A DNA stretch of 64,000 bases from Liolophura sinensis (lineage: Eukaryota; Mollusca; Polyplacophora; Chitonida; Chitonidae), in contig NC_088301.1 of NCBI RefSeq assembly GCF_032854445.1, positions 54,237,187-54,301,186 of the forward strand. The letters run 5' to 3'. Below the pieces are notes generated by a model, which was not told the DNA's origin, ran no database searches, and saw nothing but the letters and a program-made list of their open reading frames with translations. Below, piece by piece: positions 1 to 13,800 of the stretch (positions within the stretch are counted from its first letter, which is position 1; the number at the start of each line of letters is the position of its first letter). The translations under genes and the position numbers were made by a program.

Positions 1-3000
1 TGTGTCACACTCTCATAGTCTCAGCGAATCAATGACCACCAAGGTCCGGTCTCAACCCAGTTGACCATTTACAGACGTGGTCATTTTATTTGTGACTTAT
101 TTGTGACAGGAATGATGGATTTCCGTCTACGTGCCCTCTAAGTGCCCAGTTTCCCATGTAATGAAGACGTTTATACTCACTGAACCGAATAACTCAGGAC
201 GCCGGAGACACTTTGATCATTTACCTCTGTGACCCGCCTAGGTATTAACCTGACCGACGCTGCATTGGCCTTAAATTATCCCTGGATTTTCAATATACCT
301 TACAATTAGAACAGGACGATCTATCTGTTTACCGCACGTAGAAGAACTGACCAGACATTAATATTCCTCAAACGGTGGGTCCAAGGTAAGGAATTTAGCA
401 GCAATTAACAGGCAAATATAGAAAATCATTTACTGAAGAGGAAACGTCCGGCGTCGGCCCACCTTGACGACTCCAGAAGTGGTTATTCTCGGCTATAAGT
501 AAGTCGTTCCCTTCTCAGAACCTCGGAAGTGGAAAGAGAGATAGGCCTATCTCAGAATGGATGCTCGACTGTTATTAGCAGCTAGTGGTTCCAGAATCAC
601 GTCTAAATTAGACATTTAACCTATACATATATCTAAACTACACCATATTCCATGTGTTCGTGACGGTCGTTCCATAAAGTAATACTGAAACTTGCATACA
701 ATTGACTGGTAGCATGCATGTATGGGGCATGCTAACATAACATCGTTATCATGTTGCTACTTATGGATAATGCATTCCGCTGGAGTCTAGGAGGTGAATG
801 TCGGATGTAGTGCAGAAACACCTGAATCTGACCACTGATGCTTGGAGATTTCATGGGTGAATGGCATTGCAACATCCAGTAAACTGAACATGTAAGGACA
901 CTAGAAGTTGTATTTTTATAGCTCAAAAAAGTCATCACGATTGTTTACTAATGTTGCCTCCTAATTACATTGTACCGTTAACGTTGTATTCCAAGCACTC
1001 ATATACAATAATGTCTCTCGAATGCACACTTACTCTGTTTTCAGAGCTCTCTCAAAATATGCAGGGATTCTCTGAAAAAACTCCTTCGCGTGTACACTAA
1101 TAATATATTTACATATGAGAGTTCTAATCTCCAGATTGACATTTTCTTCATATTCTTCAAATGTACGAGTACGTAATCCTGTGGATCAGTCCGTTACAAA
1201 TCAGTTTTCCCGAGGTTTTTTAACCTCGTTTACCTCCAAGACCAGTTACATATCAAGTTCGAGTTTCGATACGTTTCGTCCATTTTCATCACAATTATGA
1301 CTGTTCATTAAAACAGCTAGATGTGTGTCCACGGAATTAATCACCATTTTTTAACGAAGTCTTTCTAATTTTATACTATGTACTTAGGCCTCTGCTTAGA
1401 AAAACTAACAGATTGCATATAGATATTTAAATGACCAGGCAGGAATGCCTGTAACTACAGTATATCATTCTGCACTAATCCTGATTCAGTGGGGACGGGA
1501 AATAAGTTACAATTACGTGTAAAATGTGTGAGAGTATCGCATATGTCTATTCTTAAGAGAATGAAGGAAATCCGATCGTCAGAAAGAATGGCGCCCTTCA
1601 TTCACCGCTTGAAAACAGCAAAACTTTTGTTCTCTCTGTTCATCACACACACACCCGTATTAAAGAAGAAAAAAATTTAAAAACAGGGCACTATAGGCTG
1701 AAAAGAGCACATATTTTTCTATCCGGTGGTGACTGCTGCATAATTTTGCGATTTTTTCTCGCCATACACGTGAAGTCTATAAACGGCAGAGCTGGCGTAA
1801 ATCGCTGAGTAGATCGCATCCTCCATCTTAAACACCCTGTAATTTATGCTGGGGGTGTGTTGTCTCTCAGCCAGTGAGAGTCGTTAAAACTGCCGGCTTG
1901 TTCGTGTAAACTCGGAACCTATGTCCAACATTCCGGTTTCCGGATCGTCAAGGGGAAAACGAACTGTACTGTTCGCTAGCTTCTGTGAAGAAGAGTTCTA
2001 CCGGAAAGGTACGAACTGCACTTCTTCGGTTTCCGACGGCAAGACTTCAGGACTAGTTCTTATCCAAAATGGAGTCGCCCACAGCGGATTTTGGATTTAT
2101 AATTTATCAACTTGAGGTACATATTAGAATTTTTGTATGGCATGCACCTGCGAAGAAAAGCATACTCTTTTCATTGGTATTTGATTGATTTTCAAATTTT
2201 CTTCTCCTTTAACGGAAGCCTTTGGTTGCCGTGGGAAGCATTGCAGCCGATAGGCCTACAGATCAGCGCATAAATCAGACAGATGTTTCTCTCAGCCTTT
2301 ACCACTCATTCTAATAGAAGGGGGTCCCTGTTTCGAGTTTGTACCATATTCTGAAGCACAGAACATTATGCGTCAAAAGTTTATGGTAGGCCTATGTCGT
2401 TATAATCACGACTGACCCGACCATTGACTTCTAAAGTTCCACGTTTAGCTGTATATTTCTTGGGTTTCGCCTTATGAAGAATTTGATGATTTACACGTCT
2501 ATCCAGTCACATGCAAATGTAACTATAGAGAAAGTAATTTACCATGTGGCGACACGTATTTTGTCCAAGCCTGACCACTGGTGAATCGATAGCTCTTACA
2601 AGTTTATTATTTCCATCGGATAACCTGGTTGAGGTTCGCCGACACATTGCCGACGTGTTGTTAATCCGCAATATTCCCTTTACTTTTATTACTGACCTTT
2701 CGAAACAAAATTATAAAGTCTGGTAATGTATATGAAATCCTGCAACATTGTCTTTTACCTTTAACCTTTCGCATAGATAATCCTTTTACCGCGTTATGGG
2801 GACCTAAATGAAGACATGCATGCGAAAATGTCTTAATTATAAACACAACCAGATTCTAGGTTTATATGGTTAAAAATATATCTATGTATTTCTTTCAGTG
2901 AATAGCGCTCTATGCGGCTGTAAATGTAGCCGTAAATTTCAGAATGGGTTACAAACATGAATATCGATAGGGATAATCATGCAGTCTCATAAGCGATCGA

Positions 3001-4811
3001 CTTAATAGTCCTTCGCTGTCTTTGATAGTCTATTTCCGTTTCACCAGAGTTTAAGAAGGAATTTATACACGAGTAGCATATTTTCTAGCTCTGAATTTTT
3101 TATTCCACGTGTTATGTCGTTTATTGCTGCTTCACATCACCAAAAACTCTATCAGATTAGGAAATATCAATTGTTTCATAATAAGTACCTATTTACCGAA
3201 GAGACAACGTGGTTGATGTAAGATTTGCAACAACATCGGATCTGGTTGGGGAAAGTCTGGTTTGTAAAATCATTATTTATAGTTCCACTAAACTAAAATC
3301 CTGTAAGCAATGATAGCCTTGGGCCAAAAGCTATCGTGCAATAAATCAGACAAATAGATTCATGGTGACCAAGTTTTTGAGGCTTGAAGAGTCGGGTTTT
3401 GGGCACACACTTGACCCCTTTTCTCTGCATGTTTAGACCAGTTTGATAAATCTGAAGCCTGTCATGCAGCACACATGAATCCTAGTAATTTGCTAAACCT
3501 TGAATTAATTAGAGCGTCCTAACGGAAACAGGGTATGATATTCGCGGAAATGTATCTATCGTCTCCGTGACAGTTGGTTTAAAGCCAATTTTTGAAGCTT
3601 TGTTGGTTAGTTCTAAGACCAAGCCTTGGAACCTTGAATTTGACTCCCCGAATCTCTAAACTGGTAAGGACAAATGAATTGAAAAATGACATAAATTCAA
3701 AACATTTGGTATATCATTTTAACAGACGTCACTTCGAAAAATTGGCTATCGCAAGCTGTAAAACGTTTTGACCAATGATCCAGATGATAAAAGTATAAAT
3801 GGTGATTGCGATTCTTTCAGATTTATTTTCCGTACATCTTCTGCAAGTGGAGTGAATCTGCTGACCAGTAAGATCAAACTGTTGTCCAATAGGACAATTC
3901 ACATGTTGGAATGCAGTCCCCCCTATTAGCTCAGTTGCATCAACTCATGTTTTCGTGACACAATTTCTTTAACTTCTGCATAATTTTCAATCCATCGCTG
4001 ATACATCATCCTGAATAGCAGCCCATTTTCTAAATTGTCATTCAACAAAATGACCTCAACACTCATCATTTTTATACCATTTTATACCAAAGGCAAAAGT
4101 CAACAATAATAAACAGCAGTCATATTGATCTTTTTTCCATCATGTATATAAGATACAAAACATGTACATTCAACAAAACAACAGCCATGCAGATGAACAA
4201 ATTCACACACCTGCTGATAATGAACACAGCTTTGGAAAAATTCTATTTTGTTTTACATTTGAACGAATGCATCAATGTTAAGTTCTGAAATTCAACAGAA
4301 AAAAGCAGAGACAAAAGAAAAATCACATGCTATCTTTCTTGGGACAATCATGCATACAGCTTTGTCAATACTCGAGGAATGTCCTTATGGCCGTTATCAT
4401 AAAAGAAATGTTGTAAGAATGGACCTCTTGAGAACAACATAATTATCAGTATCACAGTAACAAATTATTAACATGACTAAAACAAAAATAGTTTTTGAAA
4501 AACTTATGTTTATACAACAACATCCAGAAACAATTAAAGTTTTACAAGGGTACAAGGGCACATGATGTATAACATTGTTTTGTATACACTATGAACAATA
4601 CAAATTTTGTATACAGGAAAAATGTTTTTTTATGCTGTCCTTTTTATAAAAGTTACATACTTAAACACACGTAAACCAAAGACAAAAGTTGTTTTTTTTT
4701 TATAACACTGTGGGGCACCTGCACACCCTAATATGAAGCACCTAGAATAAGCTGGAGATGAAACAATGGCAAGAGCCAAGACAATGGCAGCACTTTCTGT
4801 GAGAGCAGTAT
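1..4811. other. Intergenic, no supported gene
   Basis: No gene, RNA gene or clear repeat is recognised here. The open frames are short and have no family resemblance. The one stretch worth noting is 1880-2116, which is richer in CpG than its surroundings. It contains an ATG at 2069 in a good initiation context, followed by 16 codons and a GTACAT donor-like site at 2117. This could be a first coding exon of a plus-strand gene, but no matching downstream exon was found. The 3' end of FBH1 lies somewhere below 4812; I see no convincing polyadenylation signal to fix it. Confidence 0.5.
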
Positions 4812-7800
4812 TTAACTCTCCTCTTCTCCTCCCTTGACACTGTTCCCAGGGAGCTGTCCCAGCAAGTCAGCCCATATGCCTCTTTCCAGCCGAACAGTTT
4901 CTGGGGAAAGCATTCCACCAGTTATCTTACTTCCATCACTCTGCCAACACATGGAAAATTTTCAGGTGTTTAATTTACTGGCCATTGAAATTAAGCAACT
5001 TCAAAATCCTGATATTAGCTTTTCGACTAGATATTCAACAGCTATATAAACCCAAAACAAGAGCAAAAGCAAAGATATATTAAAATTAAAATCTTTTTAT
5101 GATGTTGTAAATTTGACCAATGGTTTATGGAAATTTTAGAAAACTCCATCCACTGGTTCTTTACAAGATGTTTCAAGGTGTTGCTAGAAATCTATTAAGG
5201 CTACCATCTAAGTGATCTAGAAAAACAAACTTCAAAACCATTCAAGATAATATGCATGAGAATTTGGCTGCCGAATTTCAAACAGCTGGGGTTTGCAGTT
5301 TTCATATTAATTTATTTGATATTCAAGTATATTTCACTTGTACGACTACATCGTGGTGGGAGGCAAGCAAATCAGAGCCTGAGGAAAACTCAAGACCATC
5401 TGAAGGTTGCTGACAGACCTTCCTGCATACAGGTATAACCTGACAGGAAGCCAGCATGTGACAGATGAACTCACAGTAACCACACTGGTGAGAGGCTCCT
5501 AGGTCACTGTGCTATGCTAGCAGTGGTTAACCACTAAGCCAGGGTGGCTGCTGCTTGAACAATCTGTTTCAATTTTAACCACTCACATGCAAGTGATTTC
5601 TGTGACCCCAGAACGCATCTTTTTCTACTGACGTCATGCAAACCTGTTTTGTCCCCTAGGTCTGTTTCCGCCTCTCTTCAGAGATATAAACTATATTATT
5701 TGGTATCTTTTTCTTTTAAGACTTAAAACATTTCAGCACCCTGTACATTTGTTTACATTCAGAGTCTTACAGGTATGTAAATAATGAGCAATAATCATTA
5801 TTTTCACATCATTTCGCAAAATTTTCATTTTTACCCCGGTAAAAACTTTCTTTAGCAAATAAAAGATTCTTCATAAAAAAATGGACTCACCAAATGTAGA
5901 TCACTGACCATCAAAGTGAGAGCATTTGGCTGAAACGACTTCGCTGTTTCTGAACAAATAAACGGTTTCTTTTGCTGCCTCCAAATCTTTGCTGAAGGCT
6001 ATGTATTCAAAGTTTTCCTGAAGTAGGAACAGAAAATAATTTTTTTTACACATAATATGCAACTTAAAAGACTTGTGCAAATGCTTTTTAACAAATAAAT
6101 AAATCACAAATACAGGCAAATGTTTTTAATTTTTACTTCACATCCTCAGTGATGTCTGTACAAATGCATAGATATCCCTAGATGATAGATGCAGGGTGGC
6201 TAACAGATGATGGCTGGAGGATTGCTAAGGGATGCAGCCATCATCCATGCAATAAATTGGCACTCCAACTCCACCCAGAACATAATTCAGAAAATTAATT
6301 TGATTCGGGTTAATTCGTTTTCCATATTTTATGTACCATCCCATGTTAAAATTAGCAGGCTGACCAATGTCATATCGGAAAGGGAGGTCATTCAGTGGCC
6401 GCAACATTGTATCTCAAAATTTGCGTATCAGCTGAAAGTGTTGCTGACAATGCTCTGGTTAAATATTTAAAACATATTTTAAAAGTTATTGTATATGCAC
6501 TACATGTATATTTAATGTTATGTTCAAATGATAACTGATTTCTGCTTATTTCAGCTGCTTTTTAATTTAAAATGGAGCTGAAATCTGGTTTTGTATTTTG
6601 GACAAAATGTTTAATTTATTTGAGCCTTAAAGGAAACCTCTAAGAAAACATCAACTCAACTCTGACGACATTTTCCCCATATCATGCCTTACCTTACCTC
6701 ATAACAACTGATAAGATAAAACAAGGATTTAAAACTATTTGCCACAAATGCATAATCGTAATCTGATTTAAGATCATGGTCCAATTTAGAACTACATGTA
6801 TCTTCTTTAACAGGAAACAGCAAATAATAATTAGTTCAATAATAATGTCGTGTATGTATGTTTAAAGGTTGGACGTGGGCTTCACTTACCCCAGCAGCTT
6901 TAAGGATATCTCGTAGAGCAGGTGACACCTGCAGCACCCTCTGAGCCCTGGTAATTGCTACATACAGAAGATTCTTCTCATCCTCAGAAGGGGTGTATAA
7001 CGAATGCACTATAAACAGAAAATCAAGGCAGTAATATTTAAGCTTGTTATGTTCAGAGGTTACTGTTTCTTAACACAATGTCAAACAGAAATAAAATATA
7101 GCTTGCCATGTTCAAATTGCCACATCATAGTAGATTGAAGTCGTTTGAGAATGAGGCTTGTGGCCCCTCAATCTCAGACAGACATGTTGTCAAATATAGT
7201 CCAGTGGAAAACTCCGGCCTTCGGTGATCTGAACATGGCAAACTACGTTTTATTTCTGAAATAATGGCAGGTCCAGTCACCTAAAATCTCTGGAAATTTC
7301 CACCAACTAACTGTGAATTGTAGTACATAAAAATTATTGTGAAAAATCATGTGAAGTTATGAAATAGATGTACTGTTAATCATATTTCACAGAATATTTC
7401 ACCATCATAGTAAACACTAGGGCAACTAATTTGTGATAAAGTCCCTGAAATTATTTGTGATTTACTGTAAGCCCAGTATCAACTCTAGTGCCATTTTCTT
7501 ATCGTTGTCATTGACGATCAAATGAATACTTTGAAATCACAACATTTCAACTCTCGAAACGTAACAAGCCATGGCGTTTTGAGAAAATTATATAGACTGC
7601 CAGCTTTGCGTGGTTCATTTCTGAATTTCAGCGTACACCTATACAAAACAACAGAAAACCTAACATAACCATCATAAAATCATGGTTTACAAATTTACAG
7701 CTCCAGTTCTAAGACTAAACTAAAAGGTCAAAAGTCATCTCTAAAAGTAGGATTTCTCTCTAGGCTGTGGATCTTCTAACTGACACAGTCAAACTTACTA

Positions 7801-10800
7801 GAGCCATCGATCAGTTGTTGCACGGACGTCAGACAGGTTATGAAGTCAATGCCTAACCTCACTGCTGGAAATTCTAAACCCTTAGCCTTGTGTGCGGTGG
7901 TGAAGATAAAATCTAACACAGAAAAATGAAGAAACAACAAAAAAAAAGAATGTACTACATGATATGAGTGATTAACACCTAGGACCAGATGATGAACACA
8001 TAGGCCCGAGTGATAAACACCTGGGATCAAGTTAGGTTTAATGTTAACATGAAAATCAGTTCACAGATATAGCACAAGATACTAAACAAGCAAGTTTGCC
8101 CCAATATGAAAATAACTTTAATAACATCATAATAATTGTCTGTACATCTAGCAAACATGCCCATATAATGCTTTTCATCTGTTCACATATTCAGACAGTA
8201 GGTTTACAGGTGTGGTGTACCTCAGTACTTACCAGCTTTTGCCTCATCTGACACATGTCTCCACTGAATGGCATTAATACATGTGGGTAAATTGTGTTGG
8301 TAGCATCGGACAATCTTGACTTTGCCACTTAGCTCCAGGTCCATTGTATCCTTGGCATATTTCTCCAATGCTTCAATGGAACCAAGGTGTTTGAGAAGCT
8401 TGCTAGTTATAGTTCTCCCTGCTGTGAAGTCAAAATATAGCACACCAATTAAATATGTTATTTATTTATTTGAGTACTGTTTAAAGCCATATTTAATCTT
8501 AATCATATATAAAGACTGGGTGTACACCTGGCCTAGTTTTCAACTTGTGGAAGATTTAACAATAACGGTAACAGTTTTTTTGCCACGATACAAACTTAGA
8601 TCCATATAATGTATAAAACGAAACTCATTACCTTTCCTTCTTTCTTGATCAGACAGAGTTAGGGTATATATCTCTTGTATCATTGAAAATCCAAAGTTTT
8701 GAAAGCCCTAAAAAGTAAAACAAACCAAAATGATTTTCAGTAACTAGAAGATTGCATCAAGAATTTCCATAAAAGAAAATATGCAGGTTGCTGGTAGACC
8801 TTCCCACATACACCCGGAGAAGAAGCCAGACAAACTGTCTGTCAAAGGCCAATTCTGAACCTGAACCTCATGTGTTGTACCCATTCTGAACCTGAACCTC
8901 ATGTGTTGTACCCATTCTGAACCTGAACCTCATGTGTTGTACCAATTCTGGACCTGAACCTCATGTGTTGTACCCATTCTGAACCTGAACCTCATGTGTT
9001 GCACCAATTCTGAACCTGAACCTCATGTGTTGTACCAATTCTGAACCTGAACCTCGTGTGTTGTACCCATTCTGAAGCTGAACCTCATGTGTTGTACCAA
9101 TTCTGAAGCTGAACCTCATGTGTTGTACCCATTCTGAACCTGAACCTCGTGTGTTGTACCAATTCTGGACCTGAACCTCATGTGTTGTACCCATTCTGAA
9201 CCTGAACCTCATGTGTTGTACCAATTCTGGACCTGAACCTCATGTGTTGTACCCATTCTGAACCTGAACCTCATGTGTTGTACCCATTCTGAACCTGAAC
9301 CTCATATGCTGTACCCATTCTGAACCTGAACCTCATGTGTTGTATCAATTCTGGACCTGAACCTCATGTGTTGTACCCATTCTGAACCTGAACCTCATGT
9401 GTTGTACCCATTCTGAAGCTGAACCTCATGTGTTGTACCCATTCTGAAGCTGAACCTCATGTGTTGTACCAATTCTGAACCTGAACCTCATGTGTTGTAC
9501 CAATTCTGAACCTGAACCTCATGTGTTGTACCCATTCTGGACCTGAACCTCATGTGTTGTACCCATTCTGAACCTGAACCTCGTATGTTGCACCAATTTT
9601 GAACCTGACCCTCATGTGTTGTACCAATTCTGGACCTGAAACTCAAGTGTTGTACCAATTCGGAACCTGAACCTCATGTGTTGTACCCATTCTGAACCTG
9701 AACTTCATGTGTTGTATCCATTCTGAACCTGAACCTCATGTGTTGTACCCATTCTGGACCTGAACCTCATGTGTTGTACCAATTTCATTTCAAGCACATT
9801 TAACCAGTAGACCACGGCTCACTCCCCACCTGTTTTAATGGACAGCTTGTGGACTGTCATATTATTCTATTTTTCATGATTCACAAAGGCTGTTTATGAA
9901 TCATTTGTGAAGATTTATCTGTCTTTCCATTTGCTTGTCTATGACAGTGACATGAACAGGAACCTTTTTTTTTTTTCACGCTCAGTCTTCTATTTCCCAT
10001 ATTTTAAAACTGTCTGTTTTTGCATATCCATATTTTAGTATGAGCTGCATCTCTCTAAACAGCTTTGTATATTAAGACAAAAAAAAAAAAAAAACAAAAA
10101 AAAACAACTTAGGATCTCTTTCTATGTACATGTTATATTTAAAAAAAAATATGATCTGAAGTCTGTCAGTAATAGGATCTTCACATGACCAGTAATGAAC
10201 TCACATTCAGTTTCTGAAATAACAAACCTAAGTATACAAGAGAAATATATGTAGACAGCCAAATCTCTGATGATACCAATCACATTGCCACCATTTTCAA
10301 TCTCCTGCTTTTAGTACTTGGGCCCAGCCTATTTCAATTACTTGGAGCATCCCATTAATCCATAGCCCATGGACACAATGGCTCCTCCCAGAACAGTGCT
10401 TGCATAACTTACCCCGATTATATGTATTTTGTGCTCCTTTTCAGAATAGCAGCATTTTTTCACTGCTTCCGAGAACAACCCAAAATTTATGCGATTAATA
10501 ATACAAATTTGACCCACAGCATCATTGCACACGGAGCCTGAAAAAATTCAAAAATGAAATCACTTACACTATTGACCAAATTTTTTTTCAGGTAATGTTA
10601 CGGGTAAAAGGTAAAAAGAAAAGTTTTATGTAACAAAAACAAAGATGCTTTCTTGGAAAAAGTTGTAACAAAATGTTTATCATTTTATAGTAAATTGTGA
10701 AAACAAAAAAATTAATACATAGAGAATGATACAAAGAAATCAAAGTTTTCTGGCTTCACCTGGTGCATTACTTCCTACAAGGCATCTTCCTTCATTCTTT

Positions 10801-13800
10801 AAAAATTCTAGGCAAGTGGAAGCTACTCCTGCAATTTCAGCTCCAAAACGGAATGACTACAAATGAGAATATACAGTGTTATTTTGTTTACCAGTAATTA
10901 ATTTCACAACAAAATCTTAATACTACTACAATGTGGTGTATCAACAAGACATTTTCATCAAACATCACAAATTTTCAAACAATTTCCATATTTTTCATGA
11001 TATTTGACTTCAACAACTGCAAATTCCTCCTAAAAGTTTATGCACAGCAGAAATATAATAGAAATACAGATATTACAAAATCAGGACAGTTTGACCTTAC
11101 ATAGTAAAAGATAACTGACAGAACATGTGGATTGGGATGTTTGATCCATCAATATAAATCAAGTTATTTCTAGGCAATACAGCTAAAGAAAGGGTCTGAC
11201 CTGTGTAAGGTAGAAGACACGTGAAGCCTGGACTGAGGCAAGAGCATTCACCGCTCCACGGAAAGAGTAGATCTGCTGGTGAGGATCTCCTACCAGAATC
11301 TTACACTGATCTTGGCTCAGCAGAATGTCTGCGACAGCTGCGTCATAACAATGAGAACATTTTTCATTTAATGGTTAGTCTGGTATAGAGCAAAATATAT
11401 AACAACTAATAATCACTAACTAGTTCCTACCTACCTGGGTGATGCCATTTTGCCATGTAAGTTATCCAACATAACATTATATGCACCATGCATGTAACTC
11501 TGCGTACTAAATAACAAATGAGGTCTATGTCATCTGGCATGAAAACTTGATAAAGACAAATAGCCCATGCAAAAATTTCAGCTGAAATCAAGTAGTTCCA
11601 CCGATAAGTTTCACTAAATACACAAGTACATGTACCTACATATAGTTTAACTTGTCAGACCACAGTTGTTCAAAAGTCTATTAGCTCTTCAGTCCTATAT
11701 TAATTCACTCTGGACTTACATGTACATCACGTGAGATTTGTATTAGAATAACTTTTAATGCACTTTGGAACAGCCAGCCAATTTATAGTATATTACATCA
11801 TAAAGCCAAAATTCCCTAGCCCTATATCTCTGTCATTGTTGTCCAATTTATATCACTCTGATGGTAATAAAACAGAATGCTGAAATACTGAGTCAAAAGG
11901 TTGTGAGGTTGAACAAAAATGAATATTAAAATAGCACTGCAATCCGATACTTAGAATCCACACTAATAATCAAGAGCTGATAAGTATATTGGCGTCACAG
12001 CCAAATGTTTCACATGAAAGTTTCAATTCTAGTGGATGGCCAAGTCCAAATAAGCCTCTACAACATGGCTAGTCGGAGAGTATCATCTGTCAATGTCATA
12101 TCTGCAAAGCTGAATTCCACCCTCTCAGGTTTTGACCCTTCTCACTTCTTTTTTTTCCCTATGTATATATACATGTAATGGCAGACTTTATGTGCACTTT
12201 AACCACTACTACATCTTTCTCAACAAAAGATTCATGGCTTTTTTAACAGTGAATACACAAAGACATTTTGTTAACTTTTTCCAATATAAATGGTTTTCAT
12301 GCTTTTCACATATCTGTGGTTAAAAAAGCCTTCATAAATGAACCACTGGCTGCAGTTTTCAATGCTTAGGTAAATATCATGTGGCATAGAATGCCATTTA
12401 ACATTATACAGCAACATCAAAGCCTGAAATTCTCATACTGACATGCAAGTTAGGTGTACACTAGAAGTACATGTACCTGGTGTTAGATCCTGGGCCTCAT
12501 CAATCAGAATACAGTCAAAGTTTCTCAGCTTGGGATGTCTAAGTTGATACAGCTTCAGGTACCCGTCGTGTGAAATCTTCACCTCAGAGCATTTGATATC
12601 CTTCATCTTGTTCCACAGAAATTGAGCATCCACAACATAATTCTGCAATGTTAAATACCATATGGGGATATTAGTTATCTGATTATTTATACCAAGTGAG
12701 CATTTCATAACCCAAGTCTAGGATACATTGTTGCAATGCTTGCTTATACAGTTCTGGAGGCGTTATGCTCATAAGAGCTATTAAGAGAAGTCTAGCCAGA
12801 CACGTACAATGACTCTGCCACTCTCCCAAATTATCCCAACACCTGGGCATACTTCATGACAATGTGCTAATAAGACTGAGGAAGGGAAGGAAAAGTATTC
12901 AATTTGCAAGAACCACATGTACATTTGAGAAAAATGATGGAAATCATAACATACCTTCCTAAGATGTGGGCTAATGGGTGTCTTTAATCCCTGTTCTGAT
13001 AGCATATCAGCTGGGGTGTGATCAATGGTGATGTACTCATCAGCAGATGCCAGGAAAGTCCTTACAGTCTTCAGGACATGCTTAGAGCGAATGTACAAGT
13101 TCTCTCCCTTTCTTGGCGGTAAGATCTGAGCAACCTCATACACTTTCATATCACCTCCAAGCTTCTTAGCTGTGTTATATCTCCAAACAGATACAAAAAT
13201 AAGTATCTATGCATGTAGTCTGCTCATGTACAACCTTCTTTACACTAACCACCCTTAAATCACATCTTAATTCTGAAGATTATGAAATTTATACATTTAT
13301 TTATTTATTATTTGTTTGATTGTTGTTTTAAGGACATACTCAAGAATTTTCACTTATACGTAAACAATACTGGTCATAAGTTTTATAAGTGGAAGAAACC
13401 ACAGTACCTGGATTGAACTAGTGACCTTTAATAAATTAGCGAGGACCCTTCCTACATGTCATGTAAAGACATGCACTTGTTATGGGTGGAAGACAAGTGG
13501 TCTTAACTAATGTCTTTTTAAATCACAGGTGTTTCCAAGTATGATTTATGAGCTCACCTTCGTCCTACTGTTTCATAAGCTAAGGAATGCCCAGTTTTAC
13601 AACAGACATTGGGGGGAAATTTCTTGGCAGCATGAAACCTCATGGCCCTGCAAAATATCCATGAAATATGATAATGACAAGTTATTTACTTATCAAAAGA
13701 ACAAAATCTATTTCTTGTTTTCCATGACATGTTGTTTTTCATATTCGACACCTATTTTGCTAAAATAACTGCCCATCCTTTATATTTTTTGAAAATGATC

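Noticed and set aside
8961-9224. Minus-strand open frame with repeated [14 protein letters not shown]-like units
   Set aside because: It lies wholly inside the 31-bp minisatellite in an FBH1 intron; the frame is open because three units make 93 bp without a stop.
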